From assembly GCF_007197555.1 (NCBI RefSeq), contig NZ_CP041614.1:1852001-1916000 (forward strand): a stretch of 64,000 nucleotides of DNA, written 5' to 3'. The notes below the pieces were generated by a model. It saw nothing but the letters and a program-made list of their open reading frames with translations, was not told the DNA's origin and ran no database searches. Below, piece after piece: positions 42,356 to 50,487 of this stretch. Source of the DNA: Shewanella psychropiezotolerans (GTDB lineage: Bacteria > Pseudomonadota > Gammaproteobacteria > Enterobacterales > Shewanellaceae). The position numbers were made by a program, and so were the translations under genes. The stretch's first letter is position 1. Each line of letters starts with the position of its first letter.

Positions 42356-44593
42356 TTAGTTAGCTATCTTTAGCTCTGCTTTTTCACCGATTAAATTCAT
42401 ATTAAAATCGAACTCATCGACGCGGATCGCGCGCTCACGCTTGAGGTTGTAGCTCAGCAATTGTTTGTGCTCTGTGGCGTTGATGACTTTAGCGGCCAGA
42501 GCATTATCGAGAGTGATAGGGAAGCGAGTGCCAGGTTTGAATGCACGCGCCTTAAGCCCCTTTTTCACCTTAGCCAGTAACTCGAGGCAATCCATCTTAG
42601 CCAGATAGGCTTGCTCGTTGATGTAGTTACCATCACCGACAACAGGCTTAATCAAGTGAGTCAGGTTCTTCTTGAACTCAGTATTGAGCTGGGCCTGCTC
42701 GGCAAGCTCTCTGACTAAGTTATCATTCACTTTCGGCATTTTAGCTGAGTAAGTCACCGTTAATGCACGCATTAACTTACGTACTGGCGACGACGGGAAG
42801 TTTTCCAGGAAGGCAAGCAGTGCTTCTTCTGCCTTACACAGAGACCAACGGGTCGCATAGTGAAAGTAAGGCGCTGCTTGTGCTCTTTGCTCGCTTGGCA
42901 GTTTCTGCTCGTAATAACGAATCGACGCCATGGCAGCGTACAAGTAACTCATCACATCACCCAGGCGCGCCGATAGCATCTCGGCTTGCTTGAGTTTTCC
43001 GCCAAGTACCAGCAAAGAGAAGTCGGCGTATACTGCGAGTTTCGAAGCCAGTTTGTTGACTGATTTCTCGTATGTCGCGACTTCAGCTAGCTTAGAGCTT
43101 GAAGGGGCTGTAAATGGCAGCAGGCCTAAACGGAATGCGCGCAAACTGTTGTTGACGCTGTAACCTATGGTTTTACGGAATATGCTGTTAAACACCTTAT
43201 CGGCATTCTTATGATCGCTGTGAATCGCCTCAACCATGCTCTGCATATGAGGGTGACAACGCATTACGCCTTGCCCGAAAATCATCAGGTTACGGGTCAG
43301 AATGTTAGCGCCTTCGACCGTGATAGCGATAGGCTGGGCAACATAAGCCGAGGCTAAGGTATTTTGTGGACCACGTTGAATGGCCTTACCGGCTTGAATG
43401 TCCATGGCTGAGTTGAGTATATCTCGGCCAAGTTCGGTCATATGATATTTTGCGATTGCAGTCACTACCGAAGGCTTAAGGCCTATACCTAGGCCTTCTG
43501 TGGTCAGCACTCGCATGGATTCCTGTAAATACGTCTTACCGGCAATGTCTGCAAGTTTTTCTTGAATGCCTTCGAACTTGCCGATAGATAATCCAAATTG
43601 CTCACGGACGGCGGCATATTCTGCCGAAGACTTAAATGAGCACTGGCTCACCGCTGCACCAAGGGCAGGTAAAGAGATACCACGTCCCGCGCCAAGACAG
43701 GCAACGAGCATAGCCCAGCCACGGCCAATCTTAGCCTGGCCACCTATGATGAAATCCATAGGGATAAATACATTTTCGCCGCGTGTGGTGCCATTATAGA
43801 AGTTAACGCCCATAGGATCGTGACGATTGCCAAGTTGTACCCCCGGGTGAGACTTAGGGATCAGCGCACAGGTAATGCCAAGATTTTCTTTGCCGCCAAG
43901 CAGACCCTTTGGATCTTGAACCTTGAACGCCAGTCCAAGTACTGTGGCGATAGGGGCTAAGGTGATATAGCGCTTATCCCAGGTGATCGAGAGACCAAGT
44001 ACCTGCTTACCTTCAAATTCACCCATAGTCACAATGCCAACATCCGGGATACCACCGGCATCAGAGCCAGCCTCCGGGCTGGTCAGGGCAAAGCACGGGA
44101 TCTCCTGACCTTTAGCCAGACGCGGTAGCCAGTAGTCTCTTTGCTCACTGGTACCATAATGCATCAATAGCTCGCCCGGACCCAAAGAGTTAGGCACCAT
44201 GACAGTAACGGCAACGGCTGAGCTCTTGGCCGATATGGTGGCAACTATGGTTGAGTTAGCGTAAGGGCTAAATTCGAGTCCGCCGTAGGATTTTGGAATG
44301 ATCAGTGAGAAAAATTTGTTCTCTTTAAGATAGCTAAGAATGTGATCCGGTATATGTTTATCACCCTGGATAGCGAAGTCATCTATCATCTCTATTAAAG
44401 TGGTCACAGGACCATCGAGGAAGGCCTGTTCATCTACGCTTAACTTAGCGACCGGAATGTCTCTCAGTGCAGCGAAGTCAGGTTTGCCTTGGAAGATCGA
44501 TCCCTCTAACCATACATCACCGGCATCGAGTGCCTCTTGCTCTGTGGTAGAAATACTCGGCATTATCTTTTTTAATTGGGTTCTTATGCTCAT
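42356..44593 (-). CDS. fadE: Acyl-CoA dehydrogenase FadE-type (with DUF1974 C-terminal domain)
   Basis: A protein of 745 residues. The acyl-CoA dehydrogenase core includes FFSLIIPKSYGGLEFSPYANS, PCFALTSPEAGSDAGG (FAD/acyl loop), RGWAMLVACLGAGRG, AAVREQFGLSIGKFEGIQEKLADIAG and ILTRNLMIFGQG. The C-terminal ~250 residues are the FadE-specific DUF1974. It catalyses the first step of beta-oxidation, with electrons passed to ETF. It is shorter than the ~815-residue E. coli FadE because the N-terminal membrane part is absent. A PsrA-like palindrome lies ~80 bases upstream and a strong terminator downstream, so it is monocistronic. Confidence 0.93.
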   Translation of the reverse strand: MSIRTQLKKIMPSISTTEQEALDAGDVWLEGSIFQGKPDFAALRDIPVAKLSVDEQAFLDGPVTTLIEMIDDFAIQGDKHIPDHILSYLKENKFFSLIIPKSYGGLEFSPYANSTIVATISAKSSAVAVTVMVPNSLGPGELLMHYGTSEQRDYWLPRLAKGQEIPCFALTSPEAGSDAGGIPDVGIVTMGEFEGKQVLGLSITWDKRYITLAPIATVLGLAFKVQDPKGLLGGKENLGITCALIPKSHPGVQLGNRHDPMGVNFYNGTTRGENVFIPMDFIIGGQAKIGRGWAMLVACLGAGRGISLPALGAAVSQCSFKSSAEYAAVREQFGLSIGKFEGIQEKLADIAGKTYLQESMRVLTTEGLGIGLKPSVVTAIAKYHMTELGRDILNSAMDIQAGKAIQRGPQNTLASAYVAQPIAITVEGANILTRNLMIFGQGVMRCHPHMQSMVEAIHSDHKNADKVFNSIFRKTIGYSVNNSLRAFRLGLLPFTAPSSSKLAEVATYEKSVNKLASKLAVYADFSLLVLGGKLKQAEMLSARLGDVMSYLYAAMASIRYYEQKLPSEQRAQAAPYFHYATRWSLCKAEEALLAFLENFPSSPVRKLMRALTVTYSAKMPKVNDNLVRELAEQAQLNTEFKKNLTHLIKPVVGDGNYINEQAYLAKMDCLELLAKVKKGLKARAFKPGTRFPITLDNALAAKVINATEHKQLLSYNLKRERAIRVDEFDFNMNLIGEKAELKIAN

Positions 44594-44673
44594 CTTCTTC
44601 GCTCATCCGACCAGAAATTCAGATCACATTACTACATAAAATCAAATTTAGATCAATAACTCCAAACGAGTAA

Positions 44674-44691
44674 TTTAAACGATTGTTTTAA
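44674..44691. promoter_or_regulatory. PsrA-like fatty-acid regulon site
   Basis: TTTAAAC-GATT-GTTTTAA is a near-palindrome matching the AAAC-N4-GTTT form of PsrA operators known upstream of fatty-acid degradation genes in Shewanella and Pseudomonas. It lies 81 bases upstream of fadE. Fatty-acid release of repression is inferred. Confidence 0.6.
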
Positions 44692-44940
44692 TTGTTCGTT
44701 TGCTGTGAAAGTTATATTCTGATTTTTCATTGGCTTACATGTGTGCGCTGAGATATGAATTATTTATATTAAGGGTTAATTTTTATTGAGTAGAGTGAGT
44801 AAAGCCTGGCAAAGCTAAGACTCGATAAAGGCTTATAGTGATAAAAAGGCTTGAGTACACTTTAGTGCGATTAAACGCCTTGCCTAAGGGGAGAAGGACT
44901 GGGGGAATAAACTCGTGAATGGAGACTGACCCTGGAATGA

Positions 44941-44966
44941 AAATGAGCAGCAAATGCTGCTCATTT
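44941..44966 (-). terminator. Terminator of the TonB receptor gene
   Basis: AAATGAGCAGCA and TGCTGCTCATTT form a perfect 12-bp stem with a 2-base loop, about 40 bases past the restored stop codon of the receptor. Confidence 0.85.
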
Positions 44967-45005
44967 AGCTTACCTAAGTTTACTGATTAAACTGACTCGT
45001 CTAGG

Positions 45006-47338
45006 TTAGAACTGAGCTTCGACTCTTAGAGTCAATTGTCTTGGATCACCTAAGGTGTGGACTCCATAGCCGGTGTCAGCTGAAGCTACATATTCAGCGT
45101 CCAACAGATTGGTGCCTAAAGCGTAGACTGAGAAGTTATCCCATTCATAGCCGATACGGGCATTGACCAAGGTTTTTGCATCGTTCTCAGGTTCGTAATC
45201 AAGCCCTGATGCTTCGGGGTTATTTAGGGCTGATGATGTGCCTGCATAGCTGACGTTTAGGTTAGCGAAGATACCAGAGTCACTGCGATAAGTGGAGCCT
45301 ATGTTTGCCGTCCACTCGGGGCATCTTCGAAGCTTCGACCGGATAGGTCGTAAGTCACGGTTGGCAGTACGACCAAAAACTCTTCAAACTCAGTTTTGGC
45401 ATAACCCACGCCGCCATAGACGCTCCAGTCGCTATCTATCTGATAGTAAAGTTCAGTTTCGAAGCCTTGAACCGTTGAACTACCCGCATTACGGGTTTCA
45501 CTGTCATATCTGTTACCCGAGAACTGTACATCTACCTGTTGATCTTGCCAGTCAACATAGAAGAAGTTGGCATTGGCACTTAAGCTGCCTTCTAGCCAGA
45601 CTGAGCGAAATGCCAGTTCATAGTTCCAGGTATATTCGGGATCGAAGGTATGTGTGGTGTTTTGGGCCGTGTTAGTGCCTACACCACCGGAGCGATAACC
45701 TTGTTGTACGGTAAAGCTGGTGGTGATGTCACTGCTCCAGTGATAGCTGGCACCGAGTTTTGGCAGGAAGGCATTGAAAGATGCATCAACCAAGGGCTCT
45801 GCCCCAGAGGCGCTGTCCGCCATGCTTAGCAGTTTTGCATTGATCCCAGTGATCAGGGCGCTTGTCATAGGGTCAAATGCTGGATTTGCAGGGTCTGGCA
45901 TCAGATGAGCGTTGGTGATCGCTATATCCCCATCGGATTCATTTTCCTGTTTTTCGCGATCGAAACGGAAACCGGCAAAGATGTCCCAATTGTCATTGAT
46001 TTCATAAACCGCATCGGCAAACATGGCTAAGTTAGTGACACTTTGTTTGGTTATTGCTTCATTATAAATCCGTACTGGATCAACATCGGCATATAGGCCT
46101 AAGACCATGTCTGCAAGTGATTGTGGTAGTCCTAACCCGCCATTTTCCGGGGGAGTGACTAACAGAGTCGGTACGCCTAAGCGCTGGAAGCTAAGGTATC
46201 TTTGACCATAGGATTTAGTGTTAATATCCTGTTTAGAATAGAAGGCACCGATAACACCGGAAACCTTGTCCGTGTCGAATACCAGTTTAAGCTCTTGGCT
46301 GAATGTATCTTCTTGATTGTCCCAAAATCTTGCTGCTGTAGGCTCAGGAGTTCTATCATCATCCCAGCTAAATCCTCCATAGACAGTGGAGTAGGCGCTG
46401 ACAGCAGAGGCTGTCCAATCATCATTGATATCGTAGTTGAGCGCTAAGGTGTAGATATCGACATCGGTGAAGGTAAAGCTGTCTTGATCGATTGATACTT
46501 CTCTTTGTCCAAAAGGATCGTTTAGCGGACTGCCATCTTGAGCCGTTGTTTTAGTGCTCTGCATACCCACTGAACTTTTAGCTTTGGTATAGCCTATTTG
46601 GGCATAGAACTCTTGCAAGTTTGAAGGCTGATATTTCAGCTTAAAGCGATAGGTTTCATTGTTATTATATCCGGCAGGCTTGCCTGTCACTGTATTGTTG
46701 ATATAACCGTCGAAATCATTTTTATCGGCGCTGGCTCTAAAGGCGACTTCATCTTCAATAACCTCACCGCCTATGGCTGCAGCGTACTCCTTCTGACCAT
46801 TTTCACCCACACCTAGCCTGGCTTTTCCTTGCCATTCGAAACTCGGGTCGACCGTGCGCATTATGATGGCACCGGCCAAGGAATTACGTCCCTGCAGGGT
46901 CGATTGAGGACCACGCAGAATTTCTATCTGGCTAACATCCCATGCTGAGAATCCGCCTTGACGTACAACACCATAGGGCATCACTGCGCCATCGATGTAC
47001 ATAGAAGCTAAGTTGCTGCTGCCGCCACCTGAAACGTTATAGGCATCTATGCCACGTATGCTAAAACCACTACGGAGATCACCGTTAACGTTTGGAGTAC
47101 GTTCGAGTGCATCATAAAGATCGTTAATGTTTTGATCTTCGATCTGCTTGCTGGTGATCACAGCTACGCTAGCCGTGGTTTCTTGTAGTGTTCTGTCTAT
47201 TTTCTGGCCTGTGACCATGATCCTTTCTATGGCTTGGTCATCGGCATTAGACATGGCTGGAAGCATGAGTGAGAAGAGTATGCTGGTGCGAATAGCGAGT
47301 GTTATTGGGTTATGTTTCATCATAGGTCCTGTCTGCAT
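45006..47338 (-). CDS. TonB-dependent outer-membrane receptor, -1 frameshift near the C-terminus
   Basis: Signal peptide (residues ~9-32), TonB-box region ERIMVTGQKIDRTLQETTASVAVITSKQIED, plug domain (RGIDAYNVSGGG, LRGPQSTLQGRNSLAGAI) and a 22-strand-type barrel. As written, the frame ends at 45299 after SFEDAPSGRQT. One extra C (G4 run 45318-45321 on the plus strand) gives SFEDAPEWTANIGSTYRS and continues through GTNLLDAEYVASADTG to the terminal strand QLTLRVEAQF and TAA at 45006 (777 residues), the hallmark outer-membrane C-terminus. A Fur box sits in its promoter, so it is probably a ferric siderophore receptor. Divergent from the PepSY module. Confidence 0.9.
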
Positions 47339-47356
47339 TTCGATGTATATCTATAC

Positions 47357-47375
47357 GAATGAGAATCATTATTAA
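47357..47375. promoter_or_regulatory. Fur box at the TonB receptor promoter
   Basis: GAATGAGAATCATTATTAA matches the 19-bp Fur consensus GATAATGATAATCATTATC at most positions and lies 19 bases upstream of the receptor start. Confidence 0.75.
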
Positions 47376-47527
47376 AAATCGCGGCGGATGTTAACACAAA
47401 GTTAAGGTGTTGAGGCAAGAGTATTTACACTAATATGTCTCGTATCCATTGCCAGGCCACAGATGTGCAGCTTTTAATGTAAATTTTACTGAAAAGTTTG
47501 TGAGAGGTGGTAGGCTCGCCTGTTATC

Positions 47528-47546
47528 TAAATGATAACTATTTGCA
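47528..47546. promoter_or_regulatory. Second Fur-like box at the divergent iron operon
   Basis: TAAATGATAACTATTTGCA resembles a Fur site and lies directly upstream of the small membrane protein gene at 47556. Confidence 0.55.
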
Positions 47547-47555
47547 TGTATTAAG

Positions 47556-47879
47556 ATGAGCGTAACGATTGTCGTACTCTGGTTTGGATGTTTAACCGCA
47601 TTTCTGTCCAGTAAGCATCAAGGTTTACTGGCTAAACCTTTGATGAAGTGCTTTTCCATCTCTGTTTTTGTCGTCTGTTTAATGGCTAGTATCTGGTTGT
47701 TAACATATATCTATAACCCGATTGCTTCGGCGCTGATGGTATTAGCGTTTACCATGTTTATCTGGCTGAGTTTAGTGCTACAGCTTGGGCATGTTAAGGC
47801 TAAATTGGTTCCCTTGAGCTGTTTCAATTTAATCTTCTGGGTCGCTGTGGTTCAGCTGGGAGGTCAACATGTGGCCTAA
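47556..47879 (+). CDS. Small inner-membrane protein (DUF3325-like) of the iron-uptake module
   Basis: A protein of 107 residues, almost entirely hydrophobic with three to four membrane helices. Size, gene order (TonB receptor, small membrane proteins, PepSY protein) and sequence style fit the DUF3325 proteins found in siderophore-uptake clusters; the family assignment is by context and pattern. The next gene overlaps by 11 bases. Confidence 0.6.
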   Translation: MSVTIVVLWFGCLTAFLSSKHQGLLAKPLMKCFSISVFVVCLMASIWLLTYIYNPIASALMVLAFTMFIWLSLVLQLGHVKAKLVPLSCFNLIFWVAVVQLGGQHVA

Positions 47880-48120
47880 AACCTTCGCCGCCATATTCGG
47901 TGGTTGTCTTATCTCGATTTCGGTGATGTTGAATCTCAATTATATACTTCCATTAGACGTCGATACTCGGCTATTTGTCGGATTATTGATGGCCTTTCCA
48001 CTCTGGGTGAGTGCCATGATCTGGTGTTATGCCAGTGATTCAGGTTGGCATGCCTGGCGACGTTGTGGCGGCTTATTGTTGGTATCGGCTGGATTCAATA
48101 CTCTGTTTTTTTTCAGTTAA
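47869..48120 (+). CDS. Small inner-membrane protein (DUF3649-like) of the iron-uptake module
   Basis: A protein of 83 residues with two to three membrane helices (FAAIFGGCLISISVMLNLNYILPL, LFVGLLMAFPLWVSAMIWCYASDSGWHAWRRCGGLLL). The WxFA..S...AW pattern near the end is DUF3649-like. ATG overlaps the previous stop (translational coupling). Probably acts with the PepSY protein downstream. Confidence 0.6.
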   Translation: MWPKTFAAIFGGCLISISVMLNLNYILPLDVDTRLFVGLLMAFPLWVSAMIWCYASDSGWHAWRRCGGLLLVSAGFNTLFFFS

Positions 48121-48173
48121 ATTGAGATTTATCTGAACTGAGGTCAAGTGAACAACAGCTTATTAAACATAAC

Positions 48174-48217
48174 TCATTAAACTAAGTCATTAAACTAAGT
48201 CATTAAACTAAGTCATT
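48174..48217 (+). repeat. 13-bp tandem repeat (TCATTAAACTAAG)x3 plus a partial copy at the PepSY start
   Basis: Three perfect copies at 48174, 48187 and 48200, then TCATTA running into the ATG at 48218. The array occupies the place where a ribosome site should be; only the weak CTAAG is available. Confidence 0.9.
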
Positions 48218-49822
48218 ATGAATAAACAATTTTTAAAGCGTCTAACCGAGGCTCACAGTTGGCTGGGATTGATCATCTCTGGTTTGCTATTCATCGTTTT
48301 TTTTATGGGCTCAATAAGTTTATTTCGCAGTGAAATATACCTCTGGTCTGTGTTGCCACATCATACACCTGCCCAAGGCGAGGTTTTGTCTCCCAGTGAG
48401 ATAATGACACTGGCAATTAAGGATCGTCCCTTCAATGCCAAGGAGCATTTGACACTAGTGTCTCCGACTGCAGAGATGCCATTTTATAAAGTCTATGTGG
48501 ACATCGTCCTCCCCGAAGATGCGACGACGGATATCGATTATGTGTCACTCTTGATGGACCCTGTGTCTGGCGAGATCCTGGCACATGTCGATGACTTCTA
48601 TCTGGCCGATTTTATCTACCAGTTACATTACAATCTTAATATTCCCAATGGCGGTTATATTATAGGTTTTGTGACCCTATTTTTCTTTTTCGCGCTGATA
48701 TCTGGGATTTTCATTCACGCTCGTAAGTTGTTCAGACAGTTTTTTCTTTACCGCACTAACGAGGGTAAGCGAGATCAGCTGCTCACCATGCATAATGTCA
48801 TTGGCGTGATGACCCTGCCGTTTACCTTGATGTATGCCATCACAGGATTGATATTTAACTTAGTTATCATCTATCAGATCGCGTTCGCCTTAGTCTTGTA
48901 TAAAGGCGATCAACAAGCACTACTCAGTGATGCTGGTTATACCCAGCAAATGCCTGAGTGGCTGGATGAGCCGCAGGATACCAGTGCAGAAGTTGATACC
49001 TTAGTGGCTCAGCATATTGCAGCGTTTGGTCAGCCACCTAGAGTCATTCGCGCCTATAACTATGGTGATAGCAGTGCACTGCTGCACATGTTCGGTAACG
49101 AGTCAGGAAAATTTGTCAGTCCTGTCGAGCAGGTGTTTACCTTAGATGGCGGCGAAACCTTGTTCTCAAGGGCGCCAGAGACTCCCAATACGATGACAAC
49201 CGGGAGAATTGTACTCTCGACGCTGCACTTTGGTGATTATGCGGGCACGGATCTTAGACTGATCTATTTATTACTTGGCATGGGTGTGTGTGTGCTTATC
49301 GTCAGTGGTAATCTACTTTGGGCCGAGAAACGGACGCAGCAGAGAAAATCTTCGCCAAAGAGTATCGCATTGGTTAATAGCATGACGTTAGGCTCGACCA
49401 TGGGAGTTATATTCGCCACCGCGATGGCATTCTTGTTCGAGCGAGTAGTGCCCCTGGGAGTGGTTGGGCGAGACGAATTGATGATGAGCAGTTTCGTGGC
49501 GAGTCTTGGACTCTATCTGGTGCTGGCTTGGTTTGTGTCTGATAAGCGAAAAATGCTGTTTATCTCACTCATTGCTACAGCATGTATCTTATTAACCACC
49601 ATTTTAGCGGATTGGGTGCTTTTCCATGAGCAGATAGTGATGGCGTTAAATGCGGGTTTTATGGCCGTTGCCGGGGTGCAGGTTGGCTTGGCGATCACTG
49701 TGATACTGTTTATCACAGTCGCTTTCTCTCTAATTGCTAAGCAAAAAGCTGGTGTACCTGATTCGGGTTACAGCCCTGAACTGAATAAGAGCCTGGCCGA
49801 TGAGGGGCTAACTCAAAGTTAA
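48218..49822 (+). CDS. PepSY-associated transmembrane protein (putative ferric-siderophore reductase-like)
   Basis: A protein of 534 residues. The N-terminal signature LKRLTEAHSWLGLIISGLLFIVFFMGSISLFRSEI is the PepSY_TM family start, with a conserved His in the first helix. Further helices are at about 146-165, 190-220 and 350-510; MHNVIGVMTLPFTLMYAITG carries another His. A periplasmic domain lies in between. These proteins accompany TonB receptors and are thought to reduce or remove iron from siderophores at the inner membrane. Third gene of the Fur-controlled operon. A terminator follows at 49885. Confidence 0.85.
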   Translation: MNKQFLKRLTEAHSWLGLIISGLLFIVFFMGSISLFRSEIYLWSVLPHHTPAQGEVLSPSEIMTLAIKDRPFNAKEHLTLVSPTAEMPFYKVYVDIVLPEDATTDIDYVSLLMDPVSGEILAHVDDFYLADFIYQLHYNLNIPNGGYIIGFVTLFFFFALISGIFIHARKLFRQFFLYRTNEGKRDQLLTMHNVIGVMTLPFTLMYAITGLIFNLVIIYQIAFALVLYKGDQQALLSDAGYTQQMPEWLDEPQDTSAEVDTLVAQHIAAFGQPPRVIRAYNYGDSSALLHMFGNESGKFVSPVEQVFTLDGGETLFSRAPETPNTMTTGRIVLSTLHFGDYAGTDLRLIYLLLGMGVCVLIVSGNLLWAEKRTQQRKSSPKSIALVNSMTLGSTMGVIFATAMAFLFERVVPLGVVGRDELMMSSFVASLGLYLVLAWFVSDKRKMLFISLIATACILLTTILADWVLFHEQIVMALNAGFMAVAGVQVGLAITVILFITVAFSLIAKQKAGVPDSGYSPELNKSLADEGLTQS

Positions 49823-49884
49823 CTCAACGGATTAGTGCCATCAGATAAACTTTATACCTGTTTAGCCATACTTTTATCAGGAAT

Positions 49885-49914
49885 AGAAAGCGCAGCCATA
49901 TGGCTGCGCTTTCT
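49885..49914. terminator. Bidirectional terminator
   Basis: AGAAAGCGCAGCCA and TGGCTGCGCTTTCT form a 14-bp stem followed by TG-rich sequence, between convergent genes. Confidence 0.88.
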
Positions 49915-49949
49915 TGTTGTAGAGCCTTCTTAAAAACTTGGTGAGATGA

Positions 49950-50438
49950 TTAATTTATCATCAATACTTGTTGCTCAAGTCCAGTGTCATATTGCCAAAC
50001 TTGGTATTGTGGCTCTTTGCCATCATAAAACCAGAGAACGGCAATCAATTTATTCTGATGATTCGCTACTTTGATCTTGGTCGTGAGTAGGCCCTTATCC
50101 AGTGGCCCCCTGAACTGGCAGGAATCAAAGTTCACCGAGTAAGTGTTATTACTGCCATTAAATTCATCGCACAGTGAGAAATAGGCTCGCTTGCTTGAGT
50201 CGATACTGATATCGATTGCAAGTTGGAAAACGCTCTGCATGACATTGTGAGGGTCAATAATGAGATCATCTAATGAAGTTGGCTTCGGGGTAGATGTTGC
50301 TGGTGGAGTTACCGGAGGTGGGGTGCTGGTATCTGTTGTAGAGCCTTCATCTCCTCCGCCTCCACAAGCAGGCAGGATGCTGAAAGTTAACAGCAATAAA
50401 TAGCGTTTTATACTCGTCATTTTTGTTAAGTTTTTCAT
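49950..50438 (-). CDS. CGGGG-type lipoprotein
   Basis: A protein of 162 residues from the ATG at 50438, which has AAGGAG six bases upstream (an ATG at 50462 is in frame but lacks it). Lipoprotein signal YLLLLTFSILPAC followed by GGGGDEG, the glycine-rich tether common in Shewanella and Vibrio, then a Thr/Pro linker and a ~120-residue domain with two Cys (SLCDEF, DSCQF). Family unknown. It follows the LruC gene by 50 bases on the same strand and probably shares its transcript. Confidence 0.7.
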   Translation of the reverse strand: MKNLTKMTSIKRYLLLLTFSILPACGGGGDEGSTTDTSTPPPVTPPATSTPKPTSLDDLIIDPHNVMQSVFQLAIDISIDSSKRAYFSLCDEFNGSNNTYSVNFDSCQFRGPLDKGLLTTKIKVANHQNKLIAVLWFYDGKEPQYQVWQYDTGLEQQVLMIN

Positions 50439-50487
50439 ATTCATCTCCTTTCCCATATTCAAGGGTATTGTTCAGGTCAAGTTAACG

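Larger units (their letters stand above)
44594..45005. other. fadE promoter region and TonB receptor 3' flank
   Basis: No gene in ~410 bases. It contains the PsrA-like site (44674-44691) and the TonB-receptor terminator (44941-44966). Confidence 0.6.
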
